A stretch of 64,000 nucleotides of DNA from Saccharothrix deserti (GTDB taxonomy: Bacteria > Actinomycetota > Actinomycetes > Mycobacteriales > Pseudonocardiaceae). A model generated the notes under the pieces. That model was not told where the DNA came from and did not search any database. It saw only the letters and a list, made by a program, of their open reading frames with translations. The stretch lies in NCBI RefSeq assembly GCF_009769385.1, contig NZ_VKAB01000021.1, forward strand, positions 1-64,000, read 5' to 3'. The position numbers and the translations under genes were made by a program. Positions 9,587 to 19,408 of this stretch are shown here, one piece after another (the first letter of the stretch is position 1; the number at the start of each line of letters is the position of its first letter).

Positions 9587-11137
9587 CTACTGCGGCTTCG
9601 GCAGGAGCGCGCGCACGGCGTCGATCGTGTCCGCCTCGCCCGCGTCCTTGTCCGGCCGGTACCGGAGCACGCGGGCGAACCGCAGCGCCACCCCGCCGGG
9701 GTACCGGGGGCTGATCTGCACGCCGTCCAGCTCGATCTCGATCACCATTTCGGGTCTGACCACCACCGCCCAGTCGGTCTTCTCCGTCGCGATCGCCATC
9801 AGCTCCCGCGTCTGCCACGCCAGCAACTCGTCGGTCAGGCCCTTGAACGTCTTGCCGACCATGATCGGCGGCCCGCCGTCCGGATCGCGTGCGCCGAGGT
9901 GGAGGTTCGACAGCAGCCCCTTGCGCCGACCGCTGCCCCACTCGACGCCCAGCACCACCAGGTCGAGCGTGTGCACCGGCTTCACCTTCTGCCACGCCCG
10001 CCCACGCCGGCCCGCCGCGTACACCGACTCCAGCGACTTCACCATCACGCCTTCGTGACCGGCCGCCAGCGCCTCGTCCAGGACCTGGGCCGCCTGGTCC
10101 TCCGTCGGTGAGACCGCTCCTGGGATGACGTGCCGGCCCGCCACGCCGCGCAACGCGTCCAGCCGCGCCCGCAGCGGCTCGTCCAGCAGGTCCACCCCGT
10201 CCAGGTGCAGGCAGTCGAAGAAGAACGGGCTGAGGAGCAGCTCTCGGACGTCTCCCGCCGACGTGCGTTTCCCAGCGGAGGCGGCATCGAGCAGAGCGCC
10301 GAACCTGCTCATCGTTTCCTGGAACGGTCTGGGCTTGCCGTCGTCGTTCAACGCCAGCGTCTCGCCGTCCAGCACCACCGACTGGCACGGCAGGCCGCGC
10401 ACCAGCTCCACCAGTTCGGGCACCGTTCCGGTGATCTCGCGCAACGTCCGGGTGAAGATCCGGACCTCGTCACCGGAGCGGTGCACCTGGATGCGCGCGC
10501 CGTCCAGCTTGTGCTCCACCACGCACGACCCCAGCTCGGCCAGCGCCTCGGGCAGCGACTCCGCCGGCGAGGCGAGCATCGGCCGCACCGGGCGGCCGAC
10601 TTCGAGCCGGAACCGCGCCAGGGCCTCCTCGCCGGTCATCGCGGCCATCGCGGTCTCGGGCAGCTTCCCCGACAGCATGAACGCCCGCCGCACCACCTCA
10701 CCGGGCACGTCGGCCGCACGCGCTATCGCGTCCAACATCACCCCTTCGAGAGCGCCTTGGCGCAGTTCCCCGGTCAGCAGCCGACGCAGGAAGTCCTGTT
10801 CGGCCGCCGTTGCTCTGCCGAACAGGTCGGTCAGCAACGCCGCACGCCGCGCGTTCGAACCCTTGCCGTTGATCGAGGCGAACTCGCCCAACGCCTCGTC
10901 CACGTCCGACACCGTGAGCGAAGGCGACGAGGCCGGCGGAACCGCCAGGTCGAACACGGTGCGCCAGCCCGCGCCGATCCGACCCTGGCTGGGCGCGCCG
11001 ACCAGGAACGACACCACCGCGGGCGTGTTCATCCGGCGCACCAGCTCGGCCAGGGCGGCGACCTTGGCCAGGCGGGAGCGCGTCGCCGTCACCGCGGCGG
11101 ACGTCTCGACGACTTCGGTGAACAACACGTCGACCAT
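9587..11137 (-). CDS. ligB: ATP-dependent DNA ligase (LigB type)
   Basis: 516 residues from ATG 11137 (MVDVLFTEVV), chosen over a GTG seven codons earlier because it fits the LigB N-terminus. An N-terminal helical DNA-binding domain (about 1-190) is followed by the nucleotidyltransferase core with the adenylated Lys in EHKLDGARIQ (K210), further motifs VVLDGETLAL and EGVMVKS, and the C-terminal OB fold with KPVHTLDLVVLGVEWGSG. It seals nicks using ATP. In mycobacteria LigB is dispensable and supplements NAD-dependent LigA. No Ku or LigD genes are beside it, so end joining is not implied. Confidence 0.92.
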   Translation of the reverse strand: MVDVLFTEVVETSAAVTATRSRLAKVAALAELVRRMNTPAVVSFLVGAPSQGRIGAGWRTVFDLAVPPASSPSLTVSDVDEALGEFASINGKGSNARRAALLTDLFGRATAAEQDFLRRLLTGELRQGALEGVMLDAIARAADVPGEVVRRAFMLSGKLPETAMAAMTGEEALARFRLEVGRPVRPMLASPAESLPEALAELGSCVVEHKLDGARIQVHRSGDEVRIFTRTLREITGTVPELVELVRGLPCQSVVLDGETLALNDDGKPRPFQETMSRFGALLDAASAGKRTSAGDVRELLLSPFFFDCLHLDGVDLLDEPLRARLDALRGVAGRHVIPGAVSPTEDQAAQVLDEALAAGHEGVMVKSLESVYAAGRRGRAWQKVKPVHTLDLVVLGVEWGSGRRKGLLSNLHLGARDPDGGPPIMVGKTFKGLTDELLAWQTRELMAIATEKTDWAVVVRPEMVIEIELDGVQISPRYPGGVALRFARVLRYRPDKDAGEADTIDAVRALLPKPQ

Positions 11138-11182
11138 GGTGCACCCGACCACCGACAAAAATCGGCTCAGGCAAAAACTGGT

Positions 11183-12553
11183 TCAGACGGCCGCGCGCAG
11201 CTCCCGGACGGCCTCCCGGAGCCGGTCCGGCGTCAGCGCCGCGTACCCGATGACCAGTCCGGGGAACGTCGGCGTCCGGGCGTAGCCGGCCAGCGCCAGG
11301 GCGTTGACGCCACGCCGGGCCAGCCGGTCCTGCAACGCCACGTCGTCGGTGCCCTCGGGCAGCCGCAGGACGACGTGCAGACCCGCCGCGACCCCGATCG
11401 GCTCCCAGTCCGGCAGGACGTTGCGCAGCTCGTCCAGCAACGCGTCCCGTCGGGCCCGGTACAGCTGACGGGTGCGGCGCAGGTGCCGGTCGTACCCGCC
11501 GGTGCTGAGCAGTCGGGCGAACGCGGCCTGGTGCAACGTCCCGGTGCCGAGGTCGTCCAGACGTTTGCGGTCCACGACGACATCGCGCAACGCGGGCGGC
11601 AGCACCAGCCAACCCAGCCGCAACGCGGGCGCCAGGACCTTGCTCGTACTGCCCTGGTACGCCACGTGCGTCGGGTCGAGCGCCTGCATCGCCCCCAGAG
11701 CCGGCCGGTCGTAGCGGTGCTCGGCGTCGTAGTCGTCTTCCACGATCAACCCGTCGCACGCGCGTGCCCAGTCCAACAGGGCGCGGCGACGCGTCGGGTG
11801 CAGCACGACGCCCAACGGGAACTGGTGCGCCGCCGTGACGACGACCGCGCGACAGTCTGTTGTGGACAGTACGTCGACGCGAAGTCCTCGGTCGTCAACG
11901 GGAATCGGGCAGATGGTGAGACCGTGTGAAGTCAGCATCTCCGCACCGCCGAAGTGGCTCGGCTCCTCGACCGCCACACTCCGGTGCCCGGCCGCGTGCA
12001 ACACCCGGCCCAGCAACGAAATCCCTTCCGCCGCACCGTTCGTGATGACCACTTCGGACGGTCGGGCGGCGACGGCGCGCACCCGGCCGAGGTAGTCCGC
12101 CAGCTCACGGCGCAACGGGCCGAAACCGGCCGGGTCGGGGTAGCCGAGGTCGTCGGTGGACAGGTCCGCCAACGCGGATTTCTGCGCCTGCAACCACTCC
12201 TCGCGTGGGAAGGCGCTCAACGCGGGCACGCCCGGCCGCAGGTCGTACCGGAACCTCGGGGCGGGTTCGGGGCCGGCGGTGGACGTGGCGGGCCAGGTGA
12301 CGGCGGCCGTCACGGTGGTGCCCGAGCCGTGCCGTGCGGTCAGGTAGCCCTCGCCGATGAGCTGCGCGTACGCGGACGTGACGGTGCCGCGGGCGACGCC
12401 GAGCTGGGCCGCCAGGTCGCGGCTGGACGGCAGGCGGGTGCCCGGCGCGAGCCGTCCGTCCCGCACCGCGCGGCGCAGCTCGGACTCCACCGCGCGCCGG
12501 CCGTTCGGGGCGGGGAGGAGGAGTTCGCGGTAAGTGGTCCAGTTGGTGGGCAT
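11183..12553 (-). CDS. MocR/PdxR family transcriptional regulator
   Basis: 456 residues. An N-terminal GntR winged helix (residues about 15-80, [35 protein letters not shown]) is fused to a fold-type I aminotransferase-like domain. The PLP lysine is expected in the segment [16 protein letters not shown]. Such proteins bind DNA as dimers and sense PLP or amines. The gene is divergent from an EamA transporter (47 bp between starts), the usual arrangement in which the regulator controls the exporter. The operator at 12533-12580 overlaps its own first codons, which suggests autoregulation. Confidence 0.92.
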   Translation of the reverse strand: MPTNWTTYRELLLPAPNGRRAVESELRRAVRDGRLAPGTRLPSSRDLAAQLGVARGTVTSAYAQLIGEGYLTARHGSGTTVTAAVTWPATSTAGPEPAPRFRYDLRPGVPALSAFPREEWLQAQKSALADLSTDDLGYPDPAGFGPLRRELADYLGRVRAVAARPSEVVITNGAAEGISLLGRVLHAAGHRSVAVEEPSHFGGAEMLTSHGLTICPIPVDDRGLRVDVLSTTDCRAVVVTAAHQFPLGVVLHPTRRRALLDWARACDGLIVEDDYDAEHRYDRPALGAMQALDPTHVAYQGSTSKVLAPALRLGWLVLPPALRDVVVDRKRLDDLGTGTLHQAAFARLLSTGGYDRHLRRTRQLYRARRDALLDELRNVLPDWEPIGVAAGLHVVLRLPEGTDDVALQDRLARRGVNALALAGYARTPTFPGLVIGYAALTPDRLREAVRELRAAV

Positions 12554-12580
12554 CGAAGTGGAGCTTAAACCTGGACCACT
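12533..12580. promoter_or_regulatory. MocR operator: 10-bp inverted repeat across the divergent promoter
   Basis: agtggtccag (12533-12542) and ctggaccact (12571-12580) are exact inverted copies with 28 bp between them. A third partial copy, tggtc, abuts the right arm (gacca-c-tggtc palindrome). MocR regulators commonly bind pairs of TGGACCA-like half sites. The left arm lies inside the regulator gene, encoding Trp-Thr-Thr at residues 5-7. Confidence 0.75.
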
Positions 12581-12600
12581 GGTCGGTGATAGTCCTCGTC

Positions 12601-13515
12601 ATGAGATCCACCAGAACCGCGATCGCGTCGGGCGCCCTGGCCTCGGCGATCGTGGGCGCGTCCGTACCGGTGACCGGTATGCTCCAGGCGTATCCGCTGC
12701 TCACGGGGCAGGCGATGCGGTACGCGTTGGGTGGGATCGCGCTGCTCGGGTGGATCTGCCTGCGTGGCGGGCGGCTGCCGGTGCCGGGGCGGCGGGACTG
12801 GCCGGCGCTGCTCGGGCTGGTGACGACCGGGATGCTCGGGTTCAACGCGTGCGTGCTGTACGCGCAGCGGTACGCCGAGCCGGGGTTCGTCGCGGCCGTG
12901 CTCGGGGCGAGCCCGTTGGTGTTGGCGCTGGTCGCGCCGTTGGTGGCGGGGCGGAAGCCGGCCGTGTTCGCGGTGGTGGGCGCGGTGGTCGTGGTCGGCG
13001 GGGTGGTGGTGCTGTCCGGCGGCGGGTCGTGGCACGGGCCGGGGCTGCTGCTGGCGCTGTTGACGATGGCGGGCGAGGTGTCGTTCACGCTGTTCGCGGT
13101 GGGTGTGGTGCGGCGGCTGGGTGGTGCGGCGGTGGCGACGTGGTGCTGCTTCACCGCGGCCGTGGCCGGTGGGGTGCTGGGGACGGTGTTCGGCGGGTGG
13201 CAGGTGCCTTCGGTGCGTGAGGGCACGGCGCTGGTGGTGCTCGGGTTCGTGCTGACGGCGGTGGCGTTCGGGCTCTGGTACTTCGCGGTGGCGCAGTTGG
13301 GTGCGGACCGGGCCGGGGTGCTGATCGGGCTGATGCCGGTGGCGGGGTTGGTGGCTTCCGTCGCTCTGGGTGCGCAGGAGCTGACGGCGGTGGCGGTGGT
13401 GGGCGCGGTGGCGGTGGCCTTGGGGTGCGTGATCGGGTTGCGGGGCCGGACGGCCGTCACCGACCGTCCGCCCCAGGCCGACCCGAATGCCCAGCTCGCG
13501 CGTTCCGAACGTTGA
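12601..13515 (+). CDS. EamA family (DMT superfamily) transporter
   Basis: 304 residues with ten predicted membrane helices in two five-helix EamA repeats. ATG 12601 is preceded by a candidate operator rather than a strong ribosome site. EamA proteins export amino acids, amines or other small metabolites. Its divergence from a MocR regulator suggests an amine or vitamin-B6-linked ligand, but none is proven. The last codons run directly into the palindromic repeat cluster, so its stop codon may belong to a degenerate repeat unit. Confidence 0.88.
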   Translation: MRSTRTAIASGALASAIVGASVPVTGMLQAYPLLTGQAMRYALGGIALLGWICLRGGRLPVPGRRDWPALLGLVTTGMLGFNACVLYAQRYAEPGFVAAVLGASPLVLALVAPLVAGRKPAVFAVVGAVVVVGGVVVLSGGGSWHGPGLLLALLTMAGEVSFTLFAVGVVRRLGGAAVATWCCFTAAVAGGVLGTVFGGWQVPSVREGTALVVLGFVLTAVAFGLWYFAVAQLGADRAGVLIGLMPVAGLVASVALGAQELTAVAVVGAVAVALGCVIGLRGRTAVTDRPPQADPNAQLARSER

Positions 13516-13540
13516 ATTCGGGGGTCCTGGACACACGCAT

Positions 13541-13746
13541 CCTGAACGTAGGACTCTCGCGCTCTGAACGTAGGACACACCCGCCGCGAACGTAGGACAC
13601 ACGCGAGAGTCGAACGTTCGGGTGCCGAGAGTCGAACACTCAGGTAGGGCGAGTTCAACGCTCAGGTCGGGGCACGCGTGTTCTGAGCGTTGAACTCATG
13701 GGGTCTGAGTGTTCGACTCTCGGGGTCTGAGGGTTCGACTCTCGGG
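13541..13746. repeat. Cluster of nine short palindromic repeats at a convergent gene junction
   Basis: Units of about 15-20 bp with consensus cgagagtcgaacNCTCAGG or its complement fill the whole gap between EamA and fumC. Two pairs are exact inverted copies with private cores: 13625-13643 (ccgagagtcgaacactcag) with 13705-13723, and 13651-13665 (gagttcaacgctcag) with 13683-13697. A third pair (13541-13559 with 13604-13621) matches at 16 of 18 positions. The nested pairing could give a cloverleaf-like RNA from either strand and so terminate both genes. A second cluster lies at 52762-52939. Not a CRISPR: units are not evenly spaced and there are no spacers. Confidence 0.85.
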
Positions 13747-15141
13747 TCAGCGGCCGCCGTTGGCCATGCGGAGGACGTCCAGGGCCTCGTCCAGTTGGGA
13801 CTCGGTCAGCTTGGTGGGGACGTGGCCGCGCTCCAGGACCACCTCGCGGATGGTTTTGCGTTCCTTCAGGGACTGCTTCGCGATCGAGGCCGCCTCTTCG
13901 TAGCCCAGGTAGCGGTTCAGGGGGGTGACGATCGACGGCGACGACTCGGCGTACTCGCGCATCCGGTCCACCTGCGGTGCGGTGCCGATCAGGACCTTGT
14001 CGGCGAGCAGGCGCGCGACGGCGGCCAGGAGCCGGGAGGATTCGAGGACGTTGCGGGCGATTACGGGCAGCATCACGTTGAGCTGGAAGTTGCCCTGGGA
14101 GCCGGCGAACGCCACCGCCGCGTCGTTGCCGATCACCTGCGCGACCACCATCATCGTGGCCTCGGAGATGACCGGGTTGACCTTGCCGGGCATGATCGAC
14201 GAGCCTGGTTGGAGGTCGGGCAAGGCCAGCTCGCCCAGGCCGGTGCGGGGGCCGGAACCCAGCCAGCGCAGGTCGTTCGCGATCTTGTAGAGGCCGACGG
14301 CGGTGGCGCGGAGCTGGCCGGAGATCTCGACCACGCCGTCTTGGGTGGCCTGCGCCTCGAAGTGGTCGCGGGCTTCGGTCAGGGGTAGGCCGGTGACGGC
14401 GGCCAGCTCGGCGGAGACGGCCGCGCCGAAGCCGGCCGGCGCGTTCAGGCCGCTGCCGACGGCGGTGCCGCCGATCGGCAGCTCGGCCAGGCGCGGCAGC
14501 GACGACGTCAGGCGCTCGATGCCGTACCGGACCTGGGTGGCCCACGCGCCCACCTCCTGGCCCAGGGTGATCGGCACGGCGTCCATCAGGTGCGTGCGAC
14601 CCGACTTCACCAGCGACGTCCAGTCGGCGGCACGGGCGTCCAACACCGAGACCAGGTGCTCGAGGGCCGGGATCACGTCACGCGCCACCGCCTCCGTCGC
14701 CGCGACCCGCAGCGTGGTCGGGAACGTGTCGTTGGACGACTGCGAGGCGTTGACGTGGTCGTTCGGGTGGACTTCGCGGCCCAGCGCGCGGGTGGCCAGG
14801 GTGGCGATGACCTCGTTCGCGTTCATGTTCGACGACGTGCCGGACCCGGTCTGGAACACGTCGACCGGGAAGTGCGCGTCGTGCTCGCCCGCCGCCACCG
14901 AGTCGGCGGCTTCGGCGATGGCCGACGCGACTTCGGGTTCCAGCACCCCCAGCCGCTCGTTCACCCGCGCCGCCGCGGCCTTCAGCAGGCCGAGCGCGCG
15001 GATCTGGGCACGCTCCAGACCCCGTCCGGACACCGGGAAGTTCTCCACCGCGCGCTGCGTCTGCGCACGCCACAGCGCGTCGACCGGCACCTTGACCTCG
15101 CCCATGGTGTCGTGTTCGACGCGGTACTCCTGTTCAGCCAT
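13747..15141 (-). CDS. fumC: Class II fumarate hydratase
   Basis: 464 residues, full family length. It converts fumarate and water to L-malate in the TCA cycle; cytoplasmic homotetramer. Signature [11 protein letters not shown] (about residue 317), plus [16 protein letters not shown] and SSNDTFPT motifs of the fumarase/aspartase superfamily. ATG start is followed by [19 protein letters not shown], typical of actinobacterial FumC. It is convergent with EamA and separated from it by the repeat cluster, which begins to read as a terminator 3 bp after its stop codon. glpX follows downstream, as near fum in mycobacteria. Confidence 0.95.
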   Translation of the reverse strand: MAEQEYRVEHDTMGEVKVPVDALWRAQTQRAVENFPVSGRGLERAQIRALGLLKAAAARVNERLGVLEPEVASAIAEAADSVAAGEHDAHFPVDVFQTGSGTSSNMNANEVIATLATRALGREVHPNDHVNASQSSNDTFPTTLRVAATEAVARDVIPALEHLVSVLDARAADWTSLVKSGRTHLMDAVPITLGQEVGAWATQVRYGIERLTSSLPRLAELPIGGTAVGSGLNAPAGFGAAVSAELAAVTGLPLTEARDHFEAQATQDGVVEISGQLRATAVGLYKIANDLRWLGSGPRTGLGELALPDLQPGSSIMPGKVNPVISEATMMVVAQVIGNDAAVAFAGSQGNFQLNVMLPVIARNVLESSRLLAAVARLLADKVLIGTAPQVDRMREYAESSPSIVTPLNRYLGYEEAASIAKQSLKERKTIREVVLERGHVPTKLTESQLDEALDVLRMANGGR

Positions 15142-15221
15142 GTACCCGAGTTTGGACCGACTTGCCCTGCTCGGCCCGAGAAGGGTGGGACAGAGTGGGC
15201 TGGAACACCTAAGGTCGAGGC

Positions 15222-16193
15222 ATGGAGCTTGAGGTCGACCTGCTCATCGTCGGTGCGGGCCCGACGGGGCTCTTCGCGGCGTACTACGCGGGGTTCCGGG
15301 ACCTGTCGGTCGCGCTGGTCGACGCGCTGCCCGAGGCGGGCGGCCAGATCACCGCGATGTACCCGGAGAAGATGATCTTCGACGTGGCCGGGTTCCCGGC
15401 GGTGCGCGGGCGCGAGCTGGTGACCGCGCTCGTGCAGCAGGCCGACCAGTGGAAGCCGACCTACCTGCTGGGCCGCCAGGCCCGCACGTTGTCCGATGTG
15501 GACGGTCGGCTGGAGGTGGGGCTGGCCGACGGCGGCGTGGTGCGCGCGGGCGCGGTGCTGATCACGGCCGGTATCGGCGAGTTCCGGCCGCGTCCGCTGC
15601 CCGCGGGCGACGGCTGGCTGGACCGCGGCATGGTGCACTTCGTGCCCAAGCTCAACGTGCACACCGGCCAGGACGTGGTGGTCGTCGGCGGCGGCGACTC
15701 GGCGTTCGACTGGGCGCTCGCGCTGCACCCGATCGCGTCCAGCGTCACCCTGGTGCACCGCCGTGCGACGTTCCGCGCACACCCGCCGACCGTGCGGCAG
15801 GTGCGCGAGCTGGGCGTCGAGATCATCACGGATGCCGAGGTGCTGGAACTGCGCGGCGACCCGGACCTGGCCGAGGTGGAACTGGGCCTCAAGGGCGGCG
15901 ACCGCAAGGTGCTGCCCGCGCAGGCCGTGGTCGCGGCCCTCGGCTTCACCGCCGACCTGGGGCCGATCGAGTCGTGGGGCCTGGAACTCGACCACCGGGC
16001 GGTGCTGGTGGACACCACCATGCGCACCGCCCGGGATCGCGTCTACGCGGCGGGCGACGTCGCCCAGTACCCCGGCAAGGTGAAGTTGATCGCCACCGGG
16101 TTCGGCGAGGCCGCCACCGCGGTCAACAACATCGCCGTGCTGCTCAACCCGGAGGCCCACCTGTTCCCCGGACACTCCAGCAACGCGGGCTGA
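15222..16193 (+). CDS. Ferredoxin-NADP reductase, thioredoxin-reductase-like
   Basis: 323 residues. FAD-binding motif [15 protein letters not shown] at the N-terminus, the NADPH motif [13 protein letters not shown] near residue 153, and the C-terminal FAD motif [23 protein letters not shown]. There is no CxxC redox pair of thioredoxin reductase, and the [21 protein letters not shown] block is characteristic of the YumC-type ferredoxin-NADP+ reductases. It would exchange electrons between NADPH and ferredoxin, which in actinomycetes feed P450s and reductive enzymes. Single gene, ATG start. Confidence 0.9.
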   Translation: MELEVDLLIVGAGPTGLFAAYYAGFRDLSVALVDALPEAGGQITAMYPEKMIFDVAGFPAVRGRELVTALVQQADQWKPTYLLGRQARTLSDVDGRLEVGLADGGVVRAGAVLITAGIGEFRPRPLPAGDGWLDRGMVHFVPKLNVHTGQDVVVVGGGDSAFDWALALHPIASSVTLVHRRATFRAHPPTVRQVRELGVEIITDAEVLELRGDPDLAEVELGLKGGDRKVLPAQAVVAALGFTADLGPIESWGLELDHRAVLVDTTMRTARDRVYAAGDVAQYPGKVKLIATGFGEAATAVNNIAVLLNPEAHLFPGHSSNAG

Positions 16194-16199
16194 AGCAAC

Positions 16200-16628
16200 T
16201 CAAGGCACGACCTGGACCTGCTCGCCCACGAACAGGTTGTCGAAGAACGTCACCGCGGCGTCGTGCGACAGGCGCACGCAGCCGTGTGACAACGTGTCGA
16301 GGCTGCCCTCGTGGAACGCGATGCCGCTGCTGGTGAAGTACACCGAGTACGGCATGGGCGCGTTGTACGGCACGCTCCAGTCGTCGCGGACCTTGCGCAG
16401 GACGGAGAACGTGCCCACCGGCGTCTCGTAGCCGGGCCGGCCGTGCGTCACCGGGACGGGGCCGTAACTGGCGTTGCCCTGGTAGATCAGCCACGCCTGG
16501 TTGGTGGACAACTGCAAGCACGCCCCGTCCCGGATGGAACAGGGCGTGCCCGTGGAAGCGTTGGCGGGTGCCGCTAGGCCGAACAGCAAGGCCGAAGCGG
16601 CCAGTGCGGTGCCGAGCGTCTTCATCAT
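16200..16628 (-). CDS. Secreted L,D-transpeptidase (YkuD) 1
   Basis: 142 residues (a second ATG is one codon later). Sec signal peptide to about residue 24 (ending PANA-ST). The YkuD catalytic motif is complete: HEGSLDTLSHGCVRLS, with the nucleophilic Cys in SHGCVR. At this size it is a stand-alone catalytic domain without a peptidoglycan-binding module. The activity expected is 3-3 crosslinking of meso-diaminopimelate peptides in the wall, though small YkuD proteins can have other acceptors. It is followed at 16687-17220 by a paralogue with about the same core. Confidence 0.88.
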   Translation of the reverse strand: MMKTLGTALAASALLFGLAAPANASTGTPCSIRDGACLQLSTNQAWLIYQGNASYGPVPVTHGRPGYETPVGTFSVLRKVRDDWSVPYNAPMPYSVYFTSSGIAFHEGSLDTLSHGCVRLSHDAAVTFFDNLFVGEQVQVVP

Positions 16629-16686
16629 CGAATCACTCCCTCGACACCTGGGTTACCCCGTCGAGGGAGTGATCCAACACGCTCGG

Positions 16687-17220
16687 TTACGCCACCACCT
16701 GAACCTGGTCGCCCACCTGGAGGGTTTCGAAGTAACGCGCCGCCGCATCGGGTGACAGGTGGATGCAGCCGTGCGAGTTGACGGTGAGGCTGCCCTCGTG
16801 GAACGCGATGCCGCCGCTGGTGAAGTACGTCGAGAACGGCATCTCACCGCCGAAGTCCCGGCTCCAGTCGTCCCGGACCTTCCACAGCACGGGGAAGTAG
16901 CCGACGGGCGTCTCGTAGCCGGGCCGGCCGTGCGTGATCGGCACCGGGCCGTAGCTCACCTCGCCGCCGCTGATCAGCCACGTTTCCTTGGTGGACAGCC
17001 GAACGCACGCGCCTTCGGTGAGGTCGCACGGCGTGCCGGGCACCGTCATCGGCGGGGGCGGCGGCGCGGGCTGCGGGTCCGGGGTCGTGGTTTCCACGGG
17101 CGGCGCGGACGCCGAAGAAGAAGCTGGTTCGGACGACGGCGACGAAGCCGGGCCGGACGCCTCGGACGTCCCGCACGCCGTCGCCAGGAAAGCGATTACC
17201 ACCAAGGCTGTTCTGCGCAT
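16687..17220 (-). CDS. L,D-transpeptidase lipoprotein (YkuD) 2
   Basis: 177 residues. The N-terminus MRRTALVVIAFLATACGTS carries a lipobox (LATAC), so it should be anchored to the outer face of the membrane. A Ser/Pro-rich linker of about 40 residues precedes the YkuD core, which ends HEGSLTVNSHGCIHLS (catalytic Cys intact; the usual Arg after it is Ile-His). The core is closely similar to the downstream secreted copy (both contain SYGPVPITHGRPGYETPVG-like runs), so the pair arose by tandem duplication and now differs in anchoring. Confidence 0.88.
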   Translation of the reverse strand: MRRTALVVIAFLATACGTSEASGPASSPSSEPASSSASAPPVETTTPDPQPAPPPPPMTVPGTPCDLTEGACVRLSTKETWLISGGEVSYGPVPITHGRPGYETPVGYFPVLWKVRDDWSRDFGGEMPFSTYFTSGGIAFHEGSLTVNSHGCIHLSPDAAARYFETLQVGDQVQVVA

Positions 17221-17325
17221 CGCGCATCCCCCCCAGAGATCAAGCTGTGTACTGATCCTGGAGACGCCGTGTCGAAGACCCCGGTTGTCACCCCACGGGT
17301 AACGAATTGGGCAGGCCGGAAAACC

Positions 17326-17363
17326 GGAAGGGCCGCCCCACCCGAAGGCAGGACGGCCCTTCC
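17326..17363 (-). terminator. Hairpin terminator after the secreted trypsin-like protease
   Basis: Arms ggaagggccg (17326-17335) and cggcccttcc (17354-17363) pair perfectly over 10 bp with an 18-nt loop. It lies 20 bp beyond the protease stop codon on the minus strand. Confidence 0.65.
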
Positions 17364-17382
17364 GCCACGGGAACCGAGCGGT

Positions 17383-18150
17383 CTAGACCGCGCCCGCGTA
17401 CTGGCCGATCCACGAGCGGAACGCCGGCACGTCCATGTAGATCGACGGGCCGGTCGCGCAGGTGGAGTTGTTGTTGCCCGCGCGGCTGGTGGCGCCGATC
17501 AGCTGCCACACACCGTTCACGGACTTGATCTGCGGGCCGCCCGAGTCGCCGTAGCAGGCGCCCGCGTTACCACCGGGGTTGCTGGTGCAGATCTCGTACG
17601 TGCCGTAGATCCCGGTGCAGCTGCCGTCCGACACGATGGACGTGTTCAGCTCCTGCAACGTGACCGGCGCGCCACCGCAGCCGCGCGGCGCGCAGGTCTG
17701 GCCCCAGCCGATGATGCGGGTGGCGGTGCCGACCGCGCCGGACGTCGACGCCACCGCGATCGGCGTCTGGCTCACCGAGGTGGCCAGGCGCACCAGCGCG
17801 ATGTCGTAGGACGAGTTGGTCACGATCTGCGCGCCGGACGCGACCGTGCCGCCACTGGTGCGGCTGGTCGAGCCGATGCGGGCCCGGATGGACGACGCCG
17901 ACCGGCCCTGCACGCAGTGCTTGGCCGTGACGACCCAGTTGGCCTTGATCAGCGAGCCGCCGCAGAAGTGGCTACCCGAGGTGCTCTGCAGGGACACCAT
18001 GAACGAGTAGGTCTGCGTGGCGTTGCCGCCGCCCACGACGAACGGGATGACCTCGCCATCGGTCGCCGGGGCCGCCGCCGCCCCGGCCGCCGTGGCGAAA
18101 GCCGCTCCTACCGCCACCGCGAAGGCGGTGAACAGGGTACGAACCTTCAT
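17383..18150 (-). CDS. Secreted trypsin-like serine protease (S1A)
   Basis: 255 residues from ATG 18150, which has GGAGAGG about 6 nt upstream; a GTG one codon earlier is possible. Signal peptide to about residue 28, then a short propeptide before the family N-terminus VVGGGNAT. The catalytic triad is visible: His in TAKHC, Asp in SYDIALVRL, Ser in CYGDSGGP. Six cysteines sit at positions that would form the usual disulfides. An exported protease, probably used in feeding or in processing secreted proteins. No chaperone or inhibitor gene is adjacent. Confidence 0.93.
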   Translation of the reverse strand: MKVRTLFTAFAVAVGAAFATAAGAAAAPATDGEVIPFVVGGGNATQTYSFMVSLQSTSGSHFCGGSLIKANWVVTAKHCVQGRSASSIRARIGSTSRTSGGTVASGAQIVTNSSYDIALVRLATSVSQTPIAVASTSGAVGTATRIIGWGQTCAPRGCGGAPVTLQELNTSIVSDGSCTGIYGTYEICTSNPGGNAGACYGDSGGPQIKSVNGVWQLIGATSRAGNNNSTCATGPSIYMDVPAFRSWIGQYAGAV

Positions 18151-18307
18151 CACTGTCCTCTCCGTCCCCGGCGCAGGGTGCTCGGGGACGAATCGGAAAC
18201 TAGGGATGAACGCCGAGTGATCACCACAGCCGATCGGCCGGTAACGCTGTGTTGACCGTTGACGGCGGCCCGTGGCATCCGGGCGGAGACCTGCTCCTCG
18301 GGCAGGC

Positions 18308-19360
18308 CTACGGCAGCGGCGGCAGCGGGTCGCCGTCGGTGGGCGGGATGTCGAAGTCGACCGAGGCGTACTCGCGGAGCTTGTTCAGCCGGTGGAAGCC
18401 GTCGATCATCCGCACCGTGCCGGACTTCGACCGCATCACGATCGACTGGGTCGTGCAGCCGCCCGCCCGGTAGTGCACGCCGCGCACCAGGTCGCCGTCC
18501 GTGACGCCGGTCGCGCAGAAGAACACGTTGTCGCCCTGCACCAGGTCGTCGGTCAGCAGCACGCGGTCCAGGTCGTGGCCCGCGTCCAGCGCCCGGCCGC
18601 GCTCCTCGTCGTCCTTCGGCCACAGCTTGGCCTGGATCGAGCCGCCCATGCACTTCAACGCCGCCGCCGCGATGATGCCCTCGGGCGTGCCGCCGATGCC
18701 GACCAGCAGGTCGATGCCGGTGTTCGGCCGGGCCGCCGAGATCGCGCCCGCCACGTCGCCGTCGGAGATGAAGTGGATCCGGGCGCCCGCCGCGCGCACG
18801 TCCTTCACGATCGACCCGTGCCGCGGCCGGTCCAGGATGCAGACCGTCACGTCCGACACGTCGAGGTGCTTGGCCTTCGCCACCCGGCGGATGTTCTCCG
18901 CGATCGGCGCGGTGATGTCCAGGACGTCGGCCGCCTCCGGCCCGGTCGCGAGCTTCTCCATGTAGAACACGGCGGACGGGTCGAACATCGCGCCGCGCTC
19001 GGCCACCGCGAGCACCGCCAGCGCGTTCGGCATGCCCTTGGCCATCAGCGTGGTGCCGTCGATCGGGTCGACCGCGACATCGCAGTCGGGGCCGTCGCCG
19101 TTGCCGACCTCCTCGCCGTTGTACAGCATGGGCGCCTCGTCCTTCTCGCCCTCGCCGATCACCACGACACCGCGCATGGAGACGGTGCCGATCAGCTTGC
19201 GCATGGCGTCCACCGCCGCGCCGTCGCCGCCGTTCTTGTCGCCGCGACCGACCCAGCGCCCGGCCGCCATCGCGGCGGCCTCGGTCACCCGGACCAGTTC
19301 CAGCGCGAGGTTCCGGTCCGGCGCCTCACGCCGACGCTCGTGGTTACTGTTTGTGACCAT
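18308..19360 (-). CDS. glpX: Class II fructose-1,6-bisphosphatase
   Basis: 350 residues. It removes the 1-phosphate of fructose 1,6-bisphosphate in gluconeogenesis; Mg- or Mn-dependent. Motifs include [30 protein letters not shown] (metal and phosphate binding) and [20 protein letters not shown], all conserved in GlpX. In mycobacteria GlpX is the only fructose bisphosphatase. ATG start; sits upstream of the protease and downstream of the exonuclease VII operon on the same strand, with gaps of about 50-155 bp. Confidence 0.95.
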   Translation of the reverse strand: MVTNSNHERRREAPDRNLALELVRVTEAAAMAAGRWVGRGDKNGGDGAAVDAMRKLIGTVSMRGVVVIGEGEKDEAPMLYNGEEVGNGDGPDCDVAVDPIDGTTLMAKGMPNALAVLAVAERGAMFDPSAVFYMEKLATGPEAADVLDITAPIAENIRRVAKAKHLDVSDVTVCILDRPRHGSIVKDVRAAGARIHFISDGDVAGAISAARPNTGIDLLVGIGGTPEGIIAAAALKCMGGSIQAKLWPKDDEERGRALDAGHDLDRVLLTDDLVQGDNVFFCATGVTDGDLVRGVHYRAGGCTTQSIVMRSKSGTVRMIDGFHRLNKLREYASVDFDIPPTDGDPLPPLP

Positions 19361-19408
19361 GACGTTCCTCCCACGATGACCGGTCGGTAGACCAATCCTC
19401 GCACGTCC

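Noticed and set aside
13541-13746. CRISPR-like array of short repeats
   Set aside because: Units occur in both orientations with irregular spacing, there are no unique spacers of constant length, and no cas genes are near.
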